A stretch of 64,000 nt of DNA from Trachythela sp. YZ-2020 (lineage: Eukaryota; Cnidaria; Anthozoa; Malacalcyonacea; Clavulariidae): assembly GCA_016169945.1 (NCBI GenBank), contig JADLSH010000256.1, positions 992,001 through 1,056,000 of the forward strand, written 5' to 3'. This document shows, piece after piece, positions 21,180 to 32,688 of the stretch. Positions within the stretch are counted from its first letter, which is position 1. Each line of letters begins with the position of its first letter. The position numbers were made by a program, and so were the translations under genes. A model generated the notes under the pieces. That model did not search any database, was not told the origin of the DNA, and saw only the letters and a list, made by a program, of their open reading frames with translations.

Positions 21180-21870
21180 CGAGTTGTCGGCTGTAGTTAG
21201 CATAAATCAAGTTGATATGGTCTGTATCATTGAATCTTGGCTATCTCCTTTGAAATCCTGTGTCTGCTATATCCTTGTGGGACTTTAATATTTTTAGGAA
21301 CGATAGTGTGAGTTCCATGGGAGGAGGTGTTTGCGCCTACATATTACAAGCGACTTACAGAATTTGAAAACCCGTCATTCGAGTCTATCTGGCTGTTAGT
21401 AAGACATAGGTGGCTGTCTCGTTCATTTTTTGTCATTTTGTTGGCTGTGATCGGTACATCTTCTTGTCGACTTGAAAATGGGAATTATACTCACACATTC
21501 AGTCCAATGTCGATTATTTTATACAACGCCAGCCTGAAGCCCTTGTACTGGTCACGGGTGATTTTAATTTTAGAAGTACTGGTTAAAAAATGAAAAGTAT
21601 GTTCAAAGATCAACTGGCTTGTTCCAAGTAATTAAGGTACCTGCTAGAAATAGTACAATTTTGGATTGGTTTTTAACAAATTTAAAAGACAACATGTATG
21701 AATCAGTGCAAATATATAAAAATTTATATAAAAATTTTGGCAAAAAAGGTACACTCAAGTGTCAATCTTGCACGTAAAAGATATTATGCTAGTTCAATAA
21801 AAAAGTTTAAAAATTCTAACCCTTCCAAATGGTGGAAAAAATTAAATCTATACAGGTGGCTATTCGTCGA
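21180..21870 (+). pseudogene. LINE endonuclease and linker fragment
   Basis: Broken frames give VDMVCIIESWLSPLKS, SSMGGGVCAYILQATY, LVTGDFNF, then VPARNSTILDWFLTNLKD and LARKRYYASSIKKFKNSNPS followed by KWWKK. These are, in order, the apurinic-type endonuclease blocks (the GDFN motif is diagnostic) and the linker before the reverse transcriptase of CR1/L2-type LINEs. Several stops and frame slips. The reverse transcriptase itself is absent here. Confidence 0.75.
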
Positions 21871-22085
21871 AAAATTCCAGGTACCGGTTACACGAAAGGC
21901 GTTGAACATAAACGGCGTTTAGCCCTATCCAGCGTATACATTTACTATCCGGCGTTTAATTAACCGGTAGATAAAATGTCGTCGTACGAAGCCCTTTAGT
22001 ATCGCGTTTAACTATCCGTCGAATAAGCTTACTTCTAACAGGAGAAAACCGGTTTTTTCCATTCCTTGCTATGCGTTGCTAAGTA

Positions 22086-22495
22086 GGGAAACCTGGCGGG
22101 AAACAAAAAAAAGTAAAGAGCAAACGAGCAAGAAATAAAAAAATTTCTGCGGTTAAGTGCACTATAATCTTGCAATTGGCCGAAGAAAACATTGATACCA
22201 TTCGGGAAAGATTTTCTTTAACTTTAACCAAACAAGAGAAAAAATGCGCATTGGCAAAGTATTTGTGAGAAAGTAAATGCGGTTGGCGTTGCGAAAAGGA
22301 CCCCGACAGACATACGGGAGAAATTGAGGGCAATGCGTAACGAGACCCGAAAAGAGATGACCCAAGAAAAGAAGTCGTTGGGAAAGACCGGGGGGAAAGA
22401 CACCATCTCCGCCCAAAGCCACCTCGCAGAGGTTAATCGAGATTTTCGGGGACGAACCTGGGATTCCAGGGATTCAAGGTGGCATTGAGTCTGGT
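22086..22495 (+). pseudogene. Myb/SANT-like DNA-binding protein exon, two frameshifts
   Basis: The pieces KSKRARNKK, ILQLAEENIDTIRERFSLTL, WQSICEKVNAVGVAKRTPTD, IREKLRAMRNETRKEM and LIEIFGDEPGIPGIQGGIES lie in order across three frames, with a GT donor after the last at 22496. This is the trihelix Myb/SANT-like domain with a C-terminal IFGDEP block that I recall from Harbinger-associated and NAIF1-like proteins. Two single-base-scale slips break it: one near AAGTATTTG (22258-22266) and one near 22430. It would bind DNA if intact. Confidence 0.65.
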
Positions 22496-22794
22496 AAGTG
22501 TTCTCCTTGTCATGCGCAACAAAAATAAAATTTCACAATTATACCCAGTGATTATACCTCGTTGTTTCTTCTGAATACACTTTACATATTATTGTTTTCG
22601 AAATGGTTATAGCTAACTTTATGGCTGCTATAATTTACTGTCGACTATAAATCCATATGTATTAAATCGCTCTTAAATTCCTGCCTCAAAATGTTAGCAG
22701 GCTATATTAATAGGACATCATGTTTGTAATTATTTTTTAAGCATACAGTACTGCCTAGAAGTAACTTAACACAAATACGCGGTTAACCGCGGGT

Positions 22795-22915
22795 CACACG
22801 CGGTTTGACCGCAGGCGCCCCGCGGTCTGCCCGGAGGACGCCCGCGGTCTGCCGGGAGGTTGCCCGCGGTCTCCCCGGGGGCTGCACGCGGGTCGCCCGC
22901 GGTTGTGTGGGCGTA
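22795..22915 (+). repeat. Left subterminal CG-rich repeats
   Basis: Three to four irregular units of about 23 bases with the core CCCGCGGTCTGCCGGGAGG. Strikingly GC-rich and CpG-rich against an AT-rich background. Likely transposase-binding sites or a slippage product. Confidence 0.7.
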
Positions 22916-23332
22916 TTGAGGTTTGACCGTAACTCACGGCGGAACACGAAAACAGTCCGACTTGCGAACTCGGAATTTTACGTGGGCAAATTAGTATTTA
23001 GAAATCAGACTATCACACGATATAATTTGCCAGTTTAATTTCCAACTTTGTCATTGTTACAATTTCATGTATATTGCAACCAGCCTAAAAATCTAGTAAA
23101 TGGTCGTATTTGTTTATAAAGCTTAATAGTGTGTTTTGACGAAGCAAGTCTTTTAACGTAGCTAATGTATTGCACAATTTTACCACACAAATCGCTTATT
23201 GAACACAAACACAAAAACTCAAAGCAAATCTCCCAATAACTAGTCTGTAAATTTGGTAAAAAAAATTCTGGAATGCTGTCTGGGTCAATGGAATACTGTT
23301 TGGCAAAGTTCTGATATAGACGGACATGCAAG

Positions 23333-24615
23333 TAGTAGTAGTAGTAGTAGTAAAACTTTATTTAAAAGTCACACGCTAGCCTCGTCAACTTTAAAGCTGG
23401 TTTCCACGAGGGGCGTGTGAATAACATATTTAAGAATTACATACATATTAAATAGTACAATGTATACAATTATATACATTACATACATATTAAATAGTAC
23501 AATGAACCACATCTACGATACGCTATACTGAACACAAGTATGACAAATAAGGCATGCAATAAATTTAAAAATTGAATACAGAAGAATAGAATTTAATTTA
23601 GAAAATTTTTTTTAGGAGGTATGAGCACGAATTCCGTTTTTGAATATTGTCAATGTATCCGAATTACGCACATCTGGAGGTAGAGAATTCCAAACTCTAG
23701 CTCCATCGTATGAGAAACTTTTCTTTAACTTTTCAGTTTTTGGTTGAGGCAACTGCAGCGAGGTAGAAGAGCCCCTGAGGTCGTATTGAGTAATATTTCT
23801 CTTTTGTTCAAACAGTTCCGCAAGCGAGCTCGGAGCCAGGTTATTTAAAACCTTGTACATTGTTTTTGCTTTGGACTTGGCTCGTCGAGTCTCAAGAGTT
23901 TCCCATCCTAACGCTTTTATTGCTTCTGGTCCAGAAATATCATTTCCAAAGTTCATTATGACTCTAGCAGCTCTATTTTGGAGTTTTTGAAGCCTGTTTG
24001 AAAGTCCGACACCCAAGGTATCCCATACCTCACTGCAATAATCAAAATGAGGATTAATTAAGGCATTGTAGATAGAAATCAAAGTGTCTCGATCAACGAA
24101 ATCACGAATTTTCCTGATAGCTCCTATTCCCGAGGTAACTTTTTTAGCAACTTTATCAATGTGTCTATTCCAAGATAATTTATCATCAAGCTCTACTCCA
24201 AGTACGGTAGCGTTACAGACTTGTTTAATTTTTTTATGATTAATTTTGAGATCTGGCTGTGTAACAAGGTTGTTTAGTTTATGAGCTGAACCTATGAGTA
24301 TAAATTCTGTTTTTGTAACATTAAGGCTCAGTTTATTGGCCAAAAGCCACTCATTTATGCATGCAAGATCACTATTCATGTTCAACTCAATTTCCTGAAT
24401 ACTTTCACCAGCTACTGTAAGATTAGTATCGTCGGCAAACAGCCGAGGAGTAGCCTGATTTAAACATTCTGGAAGATCATTTATGTATACAAGGAAAAAG
24501 AGAGGGCCAAGAATAGACCCTTGGGGAATACCACATGTAACACGCCTTTCAGTTGACATAAGGTCCCCCAACTGACATTTTTGATTACGATCAGATAAGT
24601 ATGAAAAGTAATGCA
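23333..24615 (-). mobile_element. 5'-truncated LINE with reverse transcriptase ORF
   Basis: The minus-strand frame (24571-23612, open further upstream to about 24610 as YLSDRNQKCQLGD) encodes 319+ residues: CGIPQGSILGPLFFLVYIND, LFADDTNL (catalytic F-A-D-D), LGVELDDKLSWNRHIDKV, INPHFDYCSEVW, RLQKLQNRAAR, and ending in IFKNGIRAHTS. These are the conserved blocks of CR1/L2-type reverse transcriptases. The 3' end is a (TAC)n tail at about 23333-23350. The ORF is uninterrupted, so insertion is fairly recent; the truncated 5' end lacks the endonuclease, so it cannot move itself. Confidence 0.9.
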
Positions 24616-26476
24616 GCTTGTTTCACAATGCAATGTAAGCTGAATCTTAAAGAAATAATTCTTACAATATTGACATATACCTGTTATGTAAAGAGTCAAT
24701 TAAAATATTTGTAAATAGACTGACAGACAATATTATGTTTGTTTGAGTGAACAAGCGTAGTAGCGGCGTATATATATATGATTGAGTAGGTATCTCAGTC
24801 GCTTACTGTAATGTGTATATCTTGAAAATGTGAGGTAGATACTGTATGTAGTATTGCAGACGATGACATATGACTGCTAAGAATGGCTGCCGCACGTAAT
24901 ACAAATACGGAAGTTGTTATTCGTGCATAGTTAAATTCTCTATTAACTATGATTCGGGTTAGCGTATACGTAGCGTAAGGATATATAATTGTGAGTATTG
25001 TCTATCTCCATATGATATGTTCTATATATCACTGCGAGTTACAATTCAGAGTAATGAACGATAATATATATGGCAAATATTCATACCTCTAGACTTGCTT
25101 TTAACTTTTGAAGCGATGATGTCATATACAATAACGCATATCTTTTCCGGAGGCTAGTCCCCAATGGGAAAGACTCGTTGAAGAAATTCTAGTCCCCAAT
25201 GCAGAGATATTCGATCCATAAATCTCTCAGTCATATACTGATGCGTTCCGAATAAATACAAACTTAAAGCTATCTATTCACCGGCGTTGCCCGGCGCGCT
25301 AATGAGTATTTTGGTATTTCCGGGACGTGAGATGAGAACTTGTAAACAGTATGCAGATTACAAAACCAAAATTTGTCAGTATAATTGAAAGAACATGCAC
25401 GGTGTATTTTTCAACGGGATTTGCTAGCAAAATCAAAGCAAACATTGTGCGGGAAAGCTTTATATGAGCGAAGTGAGAGATCTGAGATTGAGACCCGAGT
25501 TTGATACAGGCTTTTCTTAATGCAAGAAAGATTATTGATGGATTTGATACACATTGGACACACTAGAGTAAGTAAATAGAAATATTTATATATTTGACTA
25601 CCATAACAAATCTGTGAGGTCAAATAATCTTAGCTAAATCCATCATTTAACTATTAAAGCTTAACTTGACTTAAATTATCAAAAACGATTCTTTATTATC
25701 GTATGTTATGTGTATCGAGATGTGTATAACTTTGGGAGTTTGTGTCGCATAAGCCCAGCTCTCTGTTACATATACACCTAACTACAATACACGGAAAGAT
25801 GCGACAAAATCTGACTTGCAAACGTAAAGGTATGCGCTTACAATAATAGTTAAATATTTTTTATAAATTAATGCGTTGTTGACTTCGGAATTTGCTGCAT
25901 GCTATATAAACCCTTTTCTACAGGCTTTTAAACTGATACGCGTATGACAAAAAGTTACTAGGTTTATTTACGCATGTAAAATTATTCACAAGTTGTTGGC
26001 TTAACAAGCTCGTATACTAGGTAGCAAGCCTGTCGACAACGTGTAACAAGCTTGTCATTTTATCAACCGTTGCGTCATATTTTATAGCAAAGTAGAATTA
26101 ATATAGTAGAGCGATTGAATAGATTTATAAAAGTGTCGCTTATCACATTACCGTTTCTTGTTTACTGACACGCAAATATCATGCGGCAAACCCGTCGGGT
26201 TTGTATTGGTGACACATTTGTTTATCTGAGTTTATATTTTTCCTTAACACCTCATTCTGTTTATATTCATAATATAAATTCATATTAGTTGTGTACTGTA
26301 TGTTATACAGTTTATTAGAGAAGGTAGTAATTTAGTAAACAAATTAATCCATATAGGAACAAGTCCGTTTGTCGCATAATAACAGTTGTATCGGAAACCG
26401 TCGGAACACGACGCAGTGGTTTTTCTGTTCGACGTGTGATTACCGCACGAACCGCAACCGCAAACCGCACGCAAGG

Positions 26477-26565
26477 CACCCGCTAACCGCACGCACAGCA
26501 CCCGCTAACCGCACGCAAAGCACCCGCTAACCGCACGCACCGCACCCGCTAACCGCACGAACCGC
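26477..26565 (+). repeat. Right subterminal 22-bp tandem repeat
   Basis: Four units of GCACCCGCTAACCGCACGCA plus two variable bases, almost identical. It lies just inside the right terminal inverted repeat of the 3.86-kb element. Confidence 0.9.
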
Positions 26566-26606
26566 AACCGAACCGCAGTGTTAACTTACTTCTAGGCAGT
26601 ACTGTA

Positions 26607-27443
26607 GTCATTACATAATGTGGTTTGTTTGTAAATCAATCATTTTTAGAAAATTGTTTATGTTTGTGAGACTTGACATTTGTATGATTTACACAAATAT
26701 TAGCGAAAAAACGTATCATGTTTTTGGTAGGAATGTAGTCGTATCCTAAATGTTTTAGCACGAAAACATGACATGTTTTTCAAGTGAGAGGACGCATCCG
26801 CGGTTTTGGTAATATGCTTAGCATTCATTTGTCATTTGACTGATCATGCATGCAGAGTGTTTAGATCTTGTTGGAACGATTTTTCGTTCATTGTGAGTAA
26901 CAATTTCTTTGTAGCACTTAGTGTCGTTTTGCAGGGCCGTTGCCAAGGGGGAAATTTTTTTGTAAATGTTGTCAGAAATGTGGTCAACTGATGTATATTG
27001 TCAGTAACTGAAAATAAATTCTCGTTAAATTAAGACGCGATATTGAAGCTGCGTTATCTGTCCGTCGGCAAAAAAGTCTTTCTGGAGAAAATTTAAAATG
27101 CGGTCGTTTAAAATATGATTTAACAAATTATTTACAATCTCAACTCCTGTTGTGCTGCTGTTACAACAAAACCAAAATGAGTTTTTTCTAACTATTTTTG
27201 TGTTTTATATAAGATAATCAAAACTCGGTGTTATAAGTATTGACAAAACAATATTGTTATTTCTGCGTGTGTTTGATGGTATCCCCGGCTCAGAATGCAG
27301 GAAATTGCAAACTTTTCGTGGGGAGCACGACCCCGGACTCCCTAGTTTTGCGAAGCCTTTTTCCACGGCCAGATATTTCCCTTGGTCTGTTATTATCATT
27401 GAATTAAGGTGTTGTCCCACATAATCCTTGTCAACGTAAAGTA
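26607..27443. other. Intergenic DNA
   Basis: No gene or clear repeat supported. GCAGGGCCGTTGCCAAGGGG at about 26932 resembles a hAT-type end (CAGGGCC), but no partner was found. Confidence 0.4.
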
Positions 27444-28649
27444 ATGCCGGATTCCAAACCTAATGTGAAATTGAGTTCTCAACCAAAAATGATTACACCC
27501 AGATTGAAACAACGACATTTGTCAGCATACAGTCTGATACTCACGTTTTTCATTATCGTCGTGAAGAATGACGGCAGTGTTTACGAGCCAACATCTCTAA
27601 CCTCTTTTCAGCGTAGTATTCAACGATATCTGAACAACACAAACTCCAATATAAACATTCTCAAAAACTCCGAATTCTCCAAGTCCAGAGAAGTCATCAC
27701 CGCCAGGAAGAAGCAGCTCGTCGAGAGTTTTGGCAAAGGAAATCGTCCGCAAGGCGCCCGAGTCCTGACCGAAGCTGAAGCTGAAGAAAACTTGTTCTTC
27801 GAGAAAGGCTTGTTTGGAGACCATGATCCAGCAGTCCTCCAGAGAACAGTTTGGTGGTCTTTGTCACTCCATTTCGGCTTCAGAGCTCGAGATGAGTCCA
27901 GGAAACTCAAGTGGGGAGATGTTGCCTTGGATATCGACCCAGAAACTGGAAACGAAGTCGTTGTTTGGATGGTGAACGAGGCTCTAAAATAAGACATGGC
28001 GACGGGCATCAAAGAGCGTTCCTACCAACGGCTCAAGCAACCAACAACCAACGTTGTCCAGTCAGTCTTTACAAAACTTTTGGCAGTCATCGCCCAGACC
28101 AAGCTAAAAATCCAGAGTCCCATTTCGTTCTGGCTGTAAACCACCGACGAAAACCTGATTCGCAGATATGGTACAGCAACGGCGCTTTGGGTAGAAATGC
28201 TATTGGAAAATTTATCTTGAACGCCGCTAAAGCTGCTGGTCAACCCGGGAATATAACCAACAATTCCGTTCGAAAGACTTGCATATCTCGTCTTATGGAT
28301 GCAGAAATTCAGGTGAATTATGTGACTCAACTCAATGGGCACAGAAATCTAAAGAGTCTCGATTCGTCGGCTTCGGTTCTTCACCAACGCAAAATGTCAA
28401 ACGTGCTAAGTCGTTCAACGATTACAAACCATAATAATGCCATCATGTTCATAACCCACAAGCACAGCGACGTTAAGCAACCAGCAACTGTCAACAACCA
28501 CAGCAACAGGATTGTTCTCTGGTGCCAACATTGGAAAGTTTGAAGGCTGCACTTTTAACTTCAACATCGGCTCAAGCTCAAGCGAAGCGTCCTTGTCAGC
28601 CAAGAGATTTCGGCGAATTTCCCTACTCGAGGACTCCGATTCGGATTAA
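27444..28649 (+). pseudogene. KIAA1958/ZMYM-type (Crypton-related) tyrosine recombinase-like gene
   Basis: Frame 1 (from 27444) contains YEPTSLTSFQRSIQRYLN, ALTEAEAEE-like RVLTEAEAEENLF, and LHFGFRARDESRKLKWGDV, the block with the first catalytic Arg. Near 27967 one base appears lost and frame 2 continues ERGSKIRHGDGHQRAFLP, VNHRRKPDSQIWY, NNSVRKTCISRL, LNGHRNLKSLDS. Near 28460 a second slip leads to GLFSGANIGKFEGCTFNFNI and an acidic DSDSD end at 28649. The family descends from Crypton recombinases. Here two active-site features are off: the H-x-x-R motif reads NSVR, and LDSY is LDSS with the Tyr codon missing. The N-terminal part is short. Broken, and catalytically dead even if re-joined. 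Confidence 0.8.
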
Positions 28650-29268
28650 AACTTGAACTCATATGTGACTTTTAATGCCTTAATCATTGTTTTAATGATA
28701 TTTAATCTTGTTTCACCGCCCTGCTGTTTTAAACTCTCAAACTATTAAATAGTTTTAAATATTTGACCACAGTTTTGACATTGTGTAACCGTTAATGAAT
28801 TCCAAATGTTTGTAACGGAAGTGAGGTGACGTACGCGCGTCATTTGTAAATAATAAAATTATTTTGCTGAATTTGGTAAATTTCTTGCAGTTTCATTTCT
28901 TAGCCGCTAAAAATAAAGTTTATAACAAACGTAACAGTATTCACACATTCGGCACAGTATTCCCCTATCCGGACCGAGCTAAGCCATTAAATAACATATA
29001 TATAATAATTTAATAATAATAATAATAATAATGATGCATAAGCAAAAATGAATGAATTTCTATACTTAACTTACAATAAGAAGAGAAAGTTCTCTCACGC
29101 TTAGTCTGGTTCTATTACACAACAAGAATATATTTGCTTTATACCCTTAATAAATTTCTATTGCGTTTATTTCCAAGCCTAAAATAACTATTACTCGAGC
29201 AAAGAACTTTCTATTTCAAACCGCAGTGGGCTTAAATGAAACCGCGCTTACATAGTAAACATGTTTCA
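28650..29268. other. Intergenic DNA with (AAT)n microsatellite
   Basis: Contains an (AAT)n tract at about 29007-29030 and a GACGTACGCGCGTC palindrome near 28828. No gene seen. Confidence 0.5.
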
Positions 29269-29638
29269 CTAGTCCATTATATCAAGTTCGTTAAAATACT
29301 CATCAGTGACTTTCATGACTGCTACATAATACAGACTCCCTTTCAATGTAAATGTACGAGTGACAACATTAGGAAATGTAAAAACATGAGGTGTGGTTGG
29401 CTCACACCAGAATTTGTTTTTACGATCATATTTCTTCACGTCACACCATATGTTAATGAAGCGCATATTCTGGAATCTCACTTCTATTTCCTTGGCATTC
29501 TCGGGAATCTCTACTTGAGCACGACTTCCTTCGACAATGATCTGCTTTTTACCGCCCGGTGCTAAGTATTCCACAATCATTCTTGAAATATAGGGTTCGT
29601 CGCAAATATAGGTGATCAATCCAGATTGTACGTCCCTA
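29269..29638 (-). CDS. Candidate last exon of the DnaJ gene
   Basis: After an acceptor ending CTCATAG the exon begins with one base completing a split codon, then DVQSGLITYICDEPYISRMI, VEYLAPGGKKQ, EIEVRFQNMRFINIWCDVKK, and FTFPNVVTRTFTLKG to a stop at 29269-29271. About 120 residues, beta-rich by appearance. I recall this C-terminal domain from cnidarian DnaJ proteins that have a glycine-rich middle, like the 45714-47044 exon. Splice phases match: that exon ends ...PS plus AG, and this one supplies G (AGG, Arg). Their separation of 16 kb makes the link an inference; it could instead be the last exon of a lost paralogue. Confidence 0.65.
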
Positions 29639-29760
29639 TGAGGTTAAAAATTAACGATTATACGTTTCGATACGTTGTCGTACTTAGAAATATGGAATAA
29701 TGGGATAGAAAAATGGGAATCAGTCCCGAAACGCTGGAAAACATATGTCTAACGGATTTT

Positions 29761-29791
29761 TGTCAACAACAACAACAACAACAACAACAAC
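29761..29791 (+). repeat. (CAA)n microsatellite
   Basis: About ten uninterrupted CAA units. In one frame it would read poly-Gln, but there is no gene around it. Confidence 0.95.
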
Positions 29792-30132
29792 AAATTTTAT
29801 TAAGCACTATAACAATTACAAGGGAAATATTTACAAAAAGAAAATTAAATAACAGTATAGTGCAGGCCAACTGTAATAACCATATAGGGGCTAATCGAGA
29901 CAGTTGACCTTTAAATTGACAAGTATATAAACATAAAGCGCAAAAAGGCAGATTTGACAAAATAAAAAATACAAACAAATTAACTAAAGCTCAACTAATT
30001 ACAACAAAAGTACATTAAACATTACAAACTAAACAATGTATGACCCATTTACTAAAAATATCAATTTACCTTTTAGGCAAAGGCTAGTCATCATAACCAG
30101 AATTTACTTGTTGTTTTAATTTACGTGTCACG

Positions 30133-30198
30133 ACTAATGTCACGATTTAATCTTGTCGTAACTTTGCTACTTGACTTCTTGAGACTGTTAGGATCATA
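30133..30198 (+). repeat. 66-bp direct repeat, copy 1
   Basis: GTCACGATTTAATCTTGTCG followed by TAACTTTGCTACTTGAC recurs at 32689-32750 in the same orientation with about one difference. The two copies enclose 2.5 kb. Confidence 0.8.
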
Positions 30199-30204
30199 AA
30201 TATA

Positions 30205-30790
30205 CATCGCATGCTGACATTTTTGTGCTGTATCAGGGTTACTAAATTGCTGTTACGACTTAAAACAACCGTCTAATGTTTATAGAAGTTGCATTGCTAT
30301 TTTATTGGCTCTCCAGTCCTGAATAATGTATGGATGGAATGACATAAGCACATTCTCAAATTATAGTGTTAAGGTATGGTAGCCTATCAGGGTAGAGATG
30401 ATTCGAAGTGCACTTTTTCATGTTATCTGTTTTAGTACAGGTTAACGCAGTTCGAGCCTTACCTCATTGGGATTGCATCATCTTGATTTTCAGTGCTGTC
30501 AATAAAAAAGAAAGAAGCGTTACATTTGTCATAATTTTCCCATTGCTAACTAACCAACTATTGCTCCTATTTTCGAAAACTAAGTGTAAAGGGACTAAGT
30601 GTAAATAGAATTTAGTATTTTATATATGACAACTTTCTTAAAACCTTCAAAACAAGATTCTTTGTATAATATTTCGGGCTACTATATGTACAGGAATGAT
30701 AGAATTGGACTAAAAAATGGGGGGGCGGATTATTGGCATTTAGTAAAATTACATACTAGGTGATTATTGAAAATTATCAACGTTGACTGG
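30205..30790 (+). repeat. Dispersed ~585-bp repeat B, copy 1
   Basis: Nearly the same sequence, same orientation, at 37818-38402. Both contain TGTGCTGTATCAGGGTTACT, GGCTCTCCAGTCCTGAATAA and a poly-G patch (GGGGGG) near the end. Short shared ORFs (PHWDCIILIFSAVNKKERS) are present in both but match nothing I know. Confidence 0.85.
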
Positions 30791-30903
30791 TTGCGCTACC
30801 TCGGATTAATACGCCATAGTCGCTTTTATCATAAATATTCAATTAAAATATTTTTGAAATGTGCATTTTTCATTTTTCTCCAAATAATCACCTATATGTA
30901 ATT

Positions 30904-31018
30904 TTCCTAAAACAATTATTCGCCTCATGCTCGGTGAATATCGGTGAATAAAAACCTCGACTTTCTCTCGGTTTTTGTCTACCGATACTCACCTCGCCTT
31001 CGGCGAATAATTGTTAAA
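30904..31018. mobile_element. Foldback element, CGCC/GGCG family
   Basis: CAATTATTCGCCTCATGCTC then GGTGA is mirrored by TCACCTCGCCTTCGGCGAAT followed by AATTG. A second inner stem pairs AAAAACC with GGTTTTT. Shares the CAATTA-TCGCC...GGCGA end with the hairpins at 18179 and 31985. Confidence 0.75.
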
Positions 31019-31984
31019 TGTGGCGGATAAAGTCAAAGCGCATAGAATGTCTGCACTTGACGAGAATTGTGTAGAATCGTTGTAGCTTACCATTTATCCG
31101 CACAATTCTAAAAGTTGAGTAAAATATTGAAATGCCATATTTAAGAAAACAATAAATTATTTTTTTAGGGGTCTTTAATATTAATGCTATGGATATTCGT
31201 CTGTATTTAAAACATGAAATCGTTCTTAATGAAGTCGCTCAAAAGCATGAACGTGACTCAGTTTGTGTCTAAGGTGACAAGCCAGTAAAATCTACCTAGA
31301 TCATGTTTACATTTCGTTTACATGTCCTTAGGAATGTACCTAGGTATCGCCTTTGTATTCGATAATGTTAATGGCATCTTAGCGACACTAGAATTGTTAT
31401 TATGGAAGGACTTAGTTTAGGGCTTTATTTGTCCTATTGTTTTTGCATTCAATCGCTGATTGTGAAATTAACAACAACAAATTATCGTATTATGGCATAT
31501 GGCAATATTATCTTATTTCTCAATTTGTGATTATTCTAATAGGAATGTACTTTATTGCATTGAATATATCAATATATTATGCTCTATTGTACCTGCAATG
31601 CAGAAATTAAAGTAATAATATACGCTTAACACCAATTTGTTTTTTCTTATCTTACATGCTTTTTGGCATAAAATGTTAAATATTACATTTTTAATCCTAA
31701 AATCCCAGCTTATCAGAAATATTTGATGAAATTTATACCCATTTTATCAAGCGCTTTTTTCATTTTTAATGCACTTCCATTATTTGTCATGCAGTATTTG
31801 TCTTGCTTCATTTTGTTCAAATAGAACATGCATGCAACATAATAATAGAACGTGTTTACAGTATAACAAAGAAATTTAAGAGAAATTTCAAATGGCATAT
31901 ATTCTTAAATACTTGGATTAAAAATATTTCCATAAAATTTTATAACGCGTGCGTTGATTGGTCGAGAAGTGTGTTTCTATTTAA
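31019..31984. other. Intergenic DNA, no feature seen
   Basis: AT-rich, without convincing ORFs, structured repeats or RNA genes. Confidence 0.45.
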
Positions 31985-32645
31985 CAATTAGTCGCCTCAG
32001 GCTCGGTGATTACAAGCCTATAGTCACTGAGCCGAAGGCGAAGCGACTATAGGCTTGTAATCACCGAGCCTGAGGCGACTAATTGTGTTAGTAGAAATTT
32101 CAAATAGAAAAACAAACACAGAAAGTTATGAGGTCAGTTAAAGGCTATAGGACAAATTTAGCGCTTTTCTCAGCGGCCGGTTATTAAAAACATGCCGGCA
32201 AAAGACGAGTGGCAAAAACATATCGAAGCGAAACAAAAACAAACAATTTCGTGAGAAAAATACTTTGGAAGGGCTCAAATACAAAGTAGAATGGTTTTAA
32301 AAATATATCACAGCTAGGTTTTTGCTGAATAGGCTATAACGATATAAATGAGGATAAAAAGAATAATGTTCAAAATAAACGCTTGTGGTTGAGCCGTACG
32401 GAAAAAGTTTTATACATGTTCATTTCAACAGCGAGAAAACGCTGTCTTTCATGGAAGAGAAATAGTGTATTTGTTAGCGGCAGTTTACCTTTAAAAATGT
32501 CAAAAATATATCCTCCCTGAATTTAGCGGCAGTTTTTTTCATGTAAAACTTTGAATCAGGATAAAAAAACCGATTTTTGTTTTAAATTCGGCAGCTTGCG
32601 AAGAAGCCATTTTGAAAAAAAGTGATAGTCACTGGGCAGTGATTA
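31985..32645 (-). repeat. Dispersed repeat A, copy 2 (inverted)
   Basis: Reverse-complement copy of 17636-18262. It begins with the hairpin CAATTAGTCGCCTCAGGCTC...GAGCCTGAGGCGACTAATTG at about 31985-32083, here nearly perfect and longer than in copy 1. Small indels separate the copies. Confidence 0.85.
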
Positions 32646-32688
32646 TCACTTTTTAGAGGCTCAATTTGGACCAATCAGAATGGATTTT

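Larger units (their letters stand above)
22746..26604. mobile_element. 3.86-kb inverted-repeat element with GC-rich subterminal repeats
   Basis: Terminal CAGTACTGCCTAGAAGTAA then C/G TTAACAC is present in inverse at both ends, with TA on each outer side (22744-22745 and 26605-26606). Inside each end lies a GC-rich array: CCCGCGGTCTGCC-type units at 22795-22915, and four 22-bp GCACCCGCTAACCGCACGCA units at about 26477-26565. Both share AACCGC/GCGGTT. No transposase was found; the only coding remnant is an inserted LINE. TA duplications suggest Tc1/mariner-type mobilisation, but the ends match no family I can name. Confidence 0.75.

Noticed and set aside
22805..23038. 77-residue Arg/Gly-rich ORF
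   Set aside because: It is simply the translation of the GC-rich subterminal array of the 3.86-kb element; composition explains it.
29713..29907. ORF with a polyglutamine run
   Set aside because: The Gln run is a (CAA)n microsatellite in AT-rich DNA, with no conserved sequence on either side.
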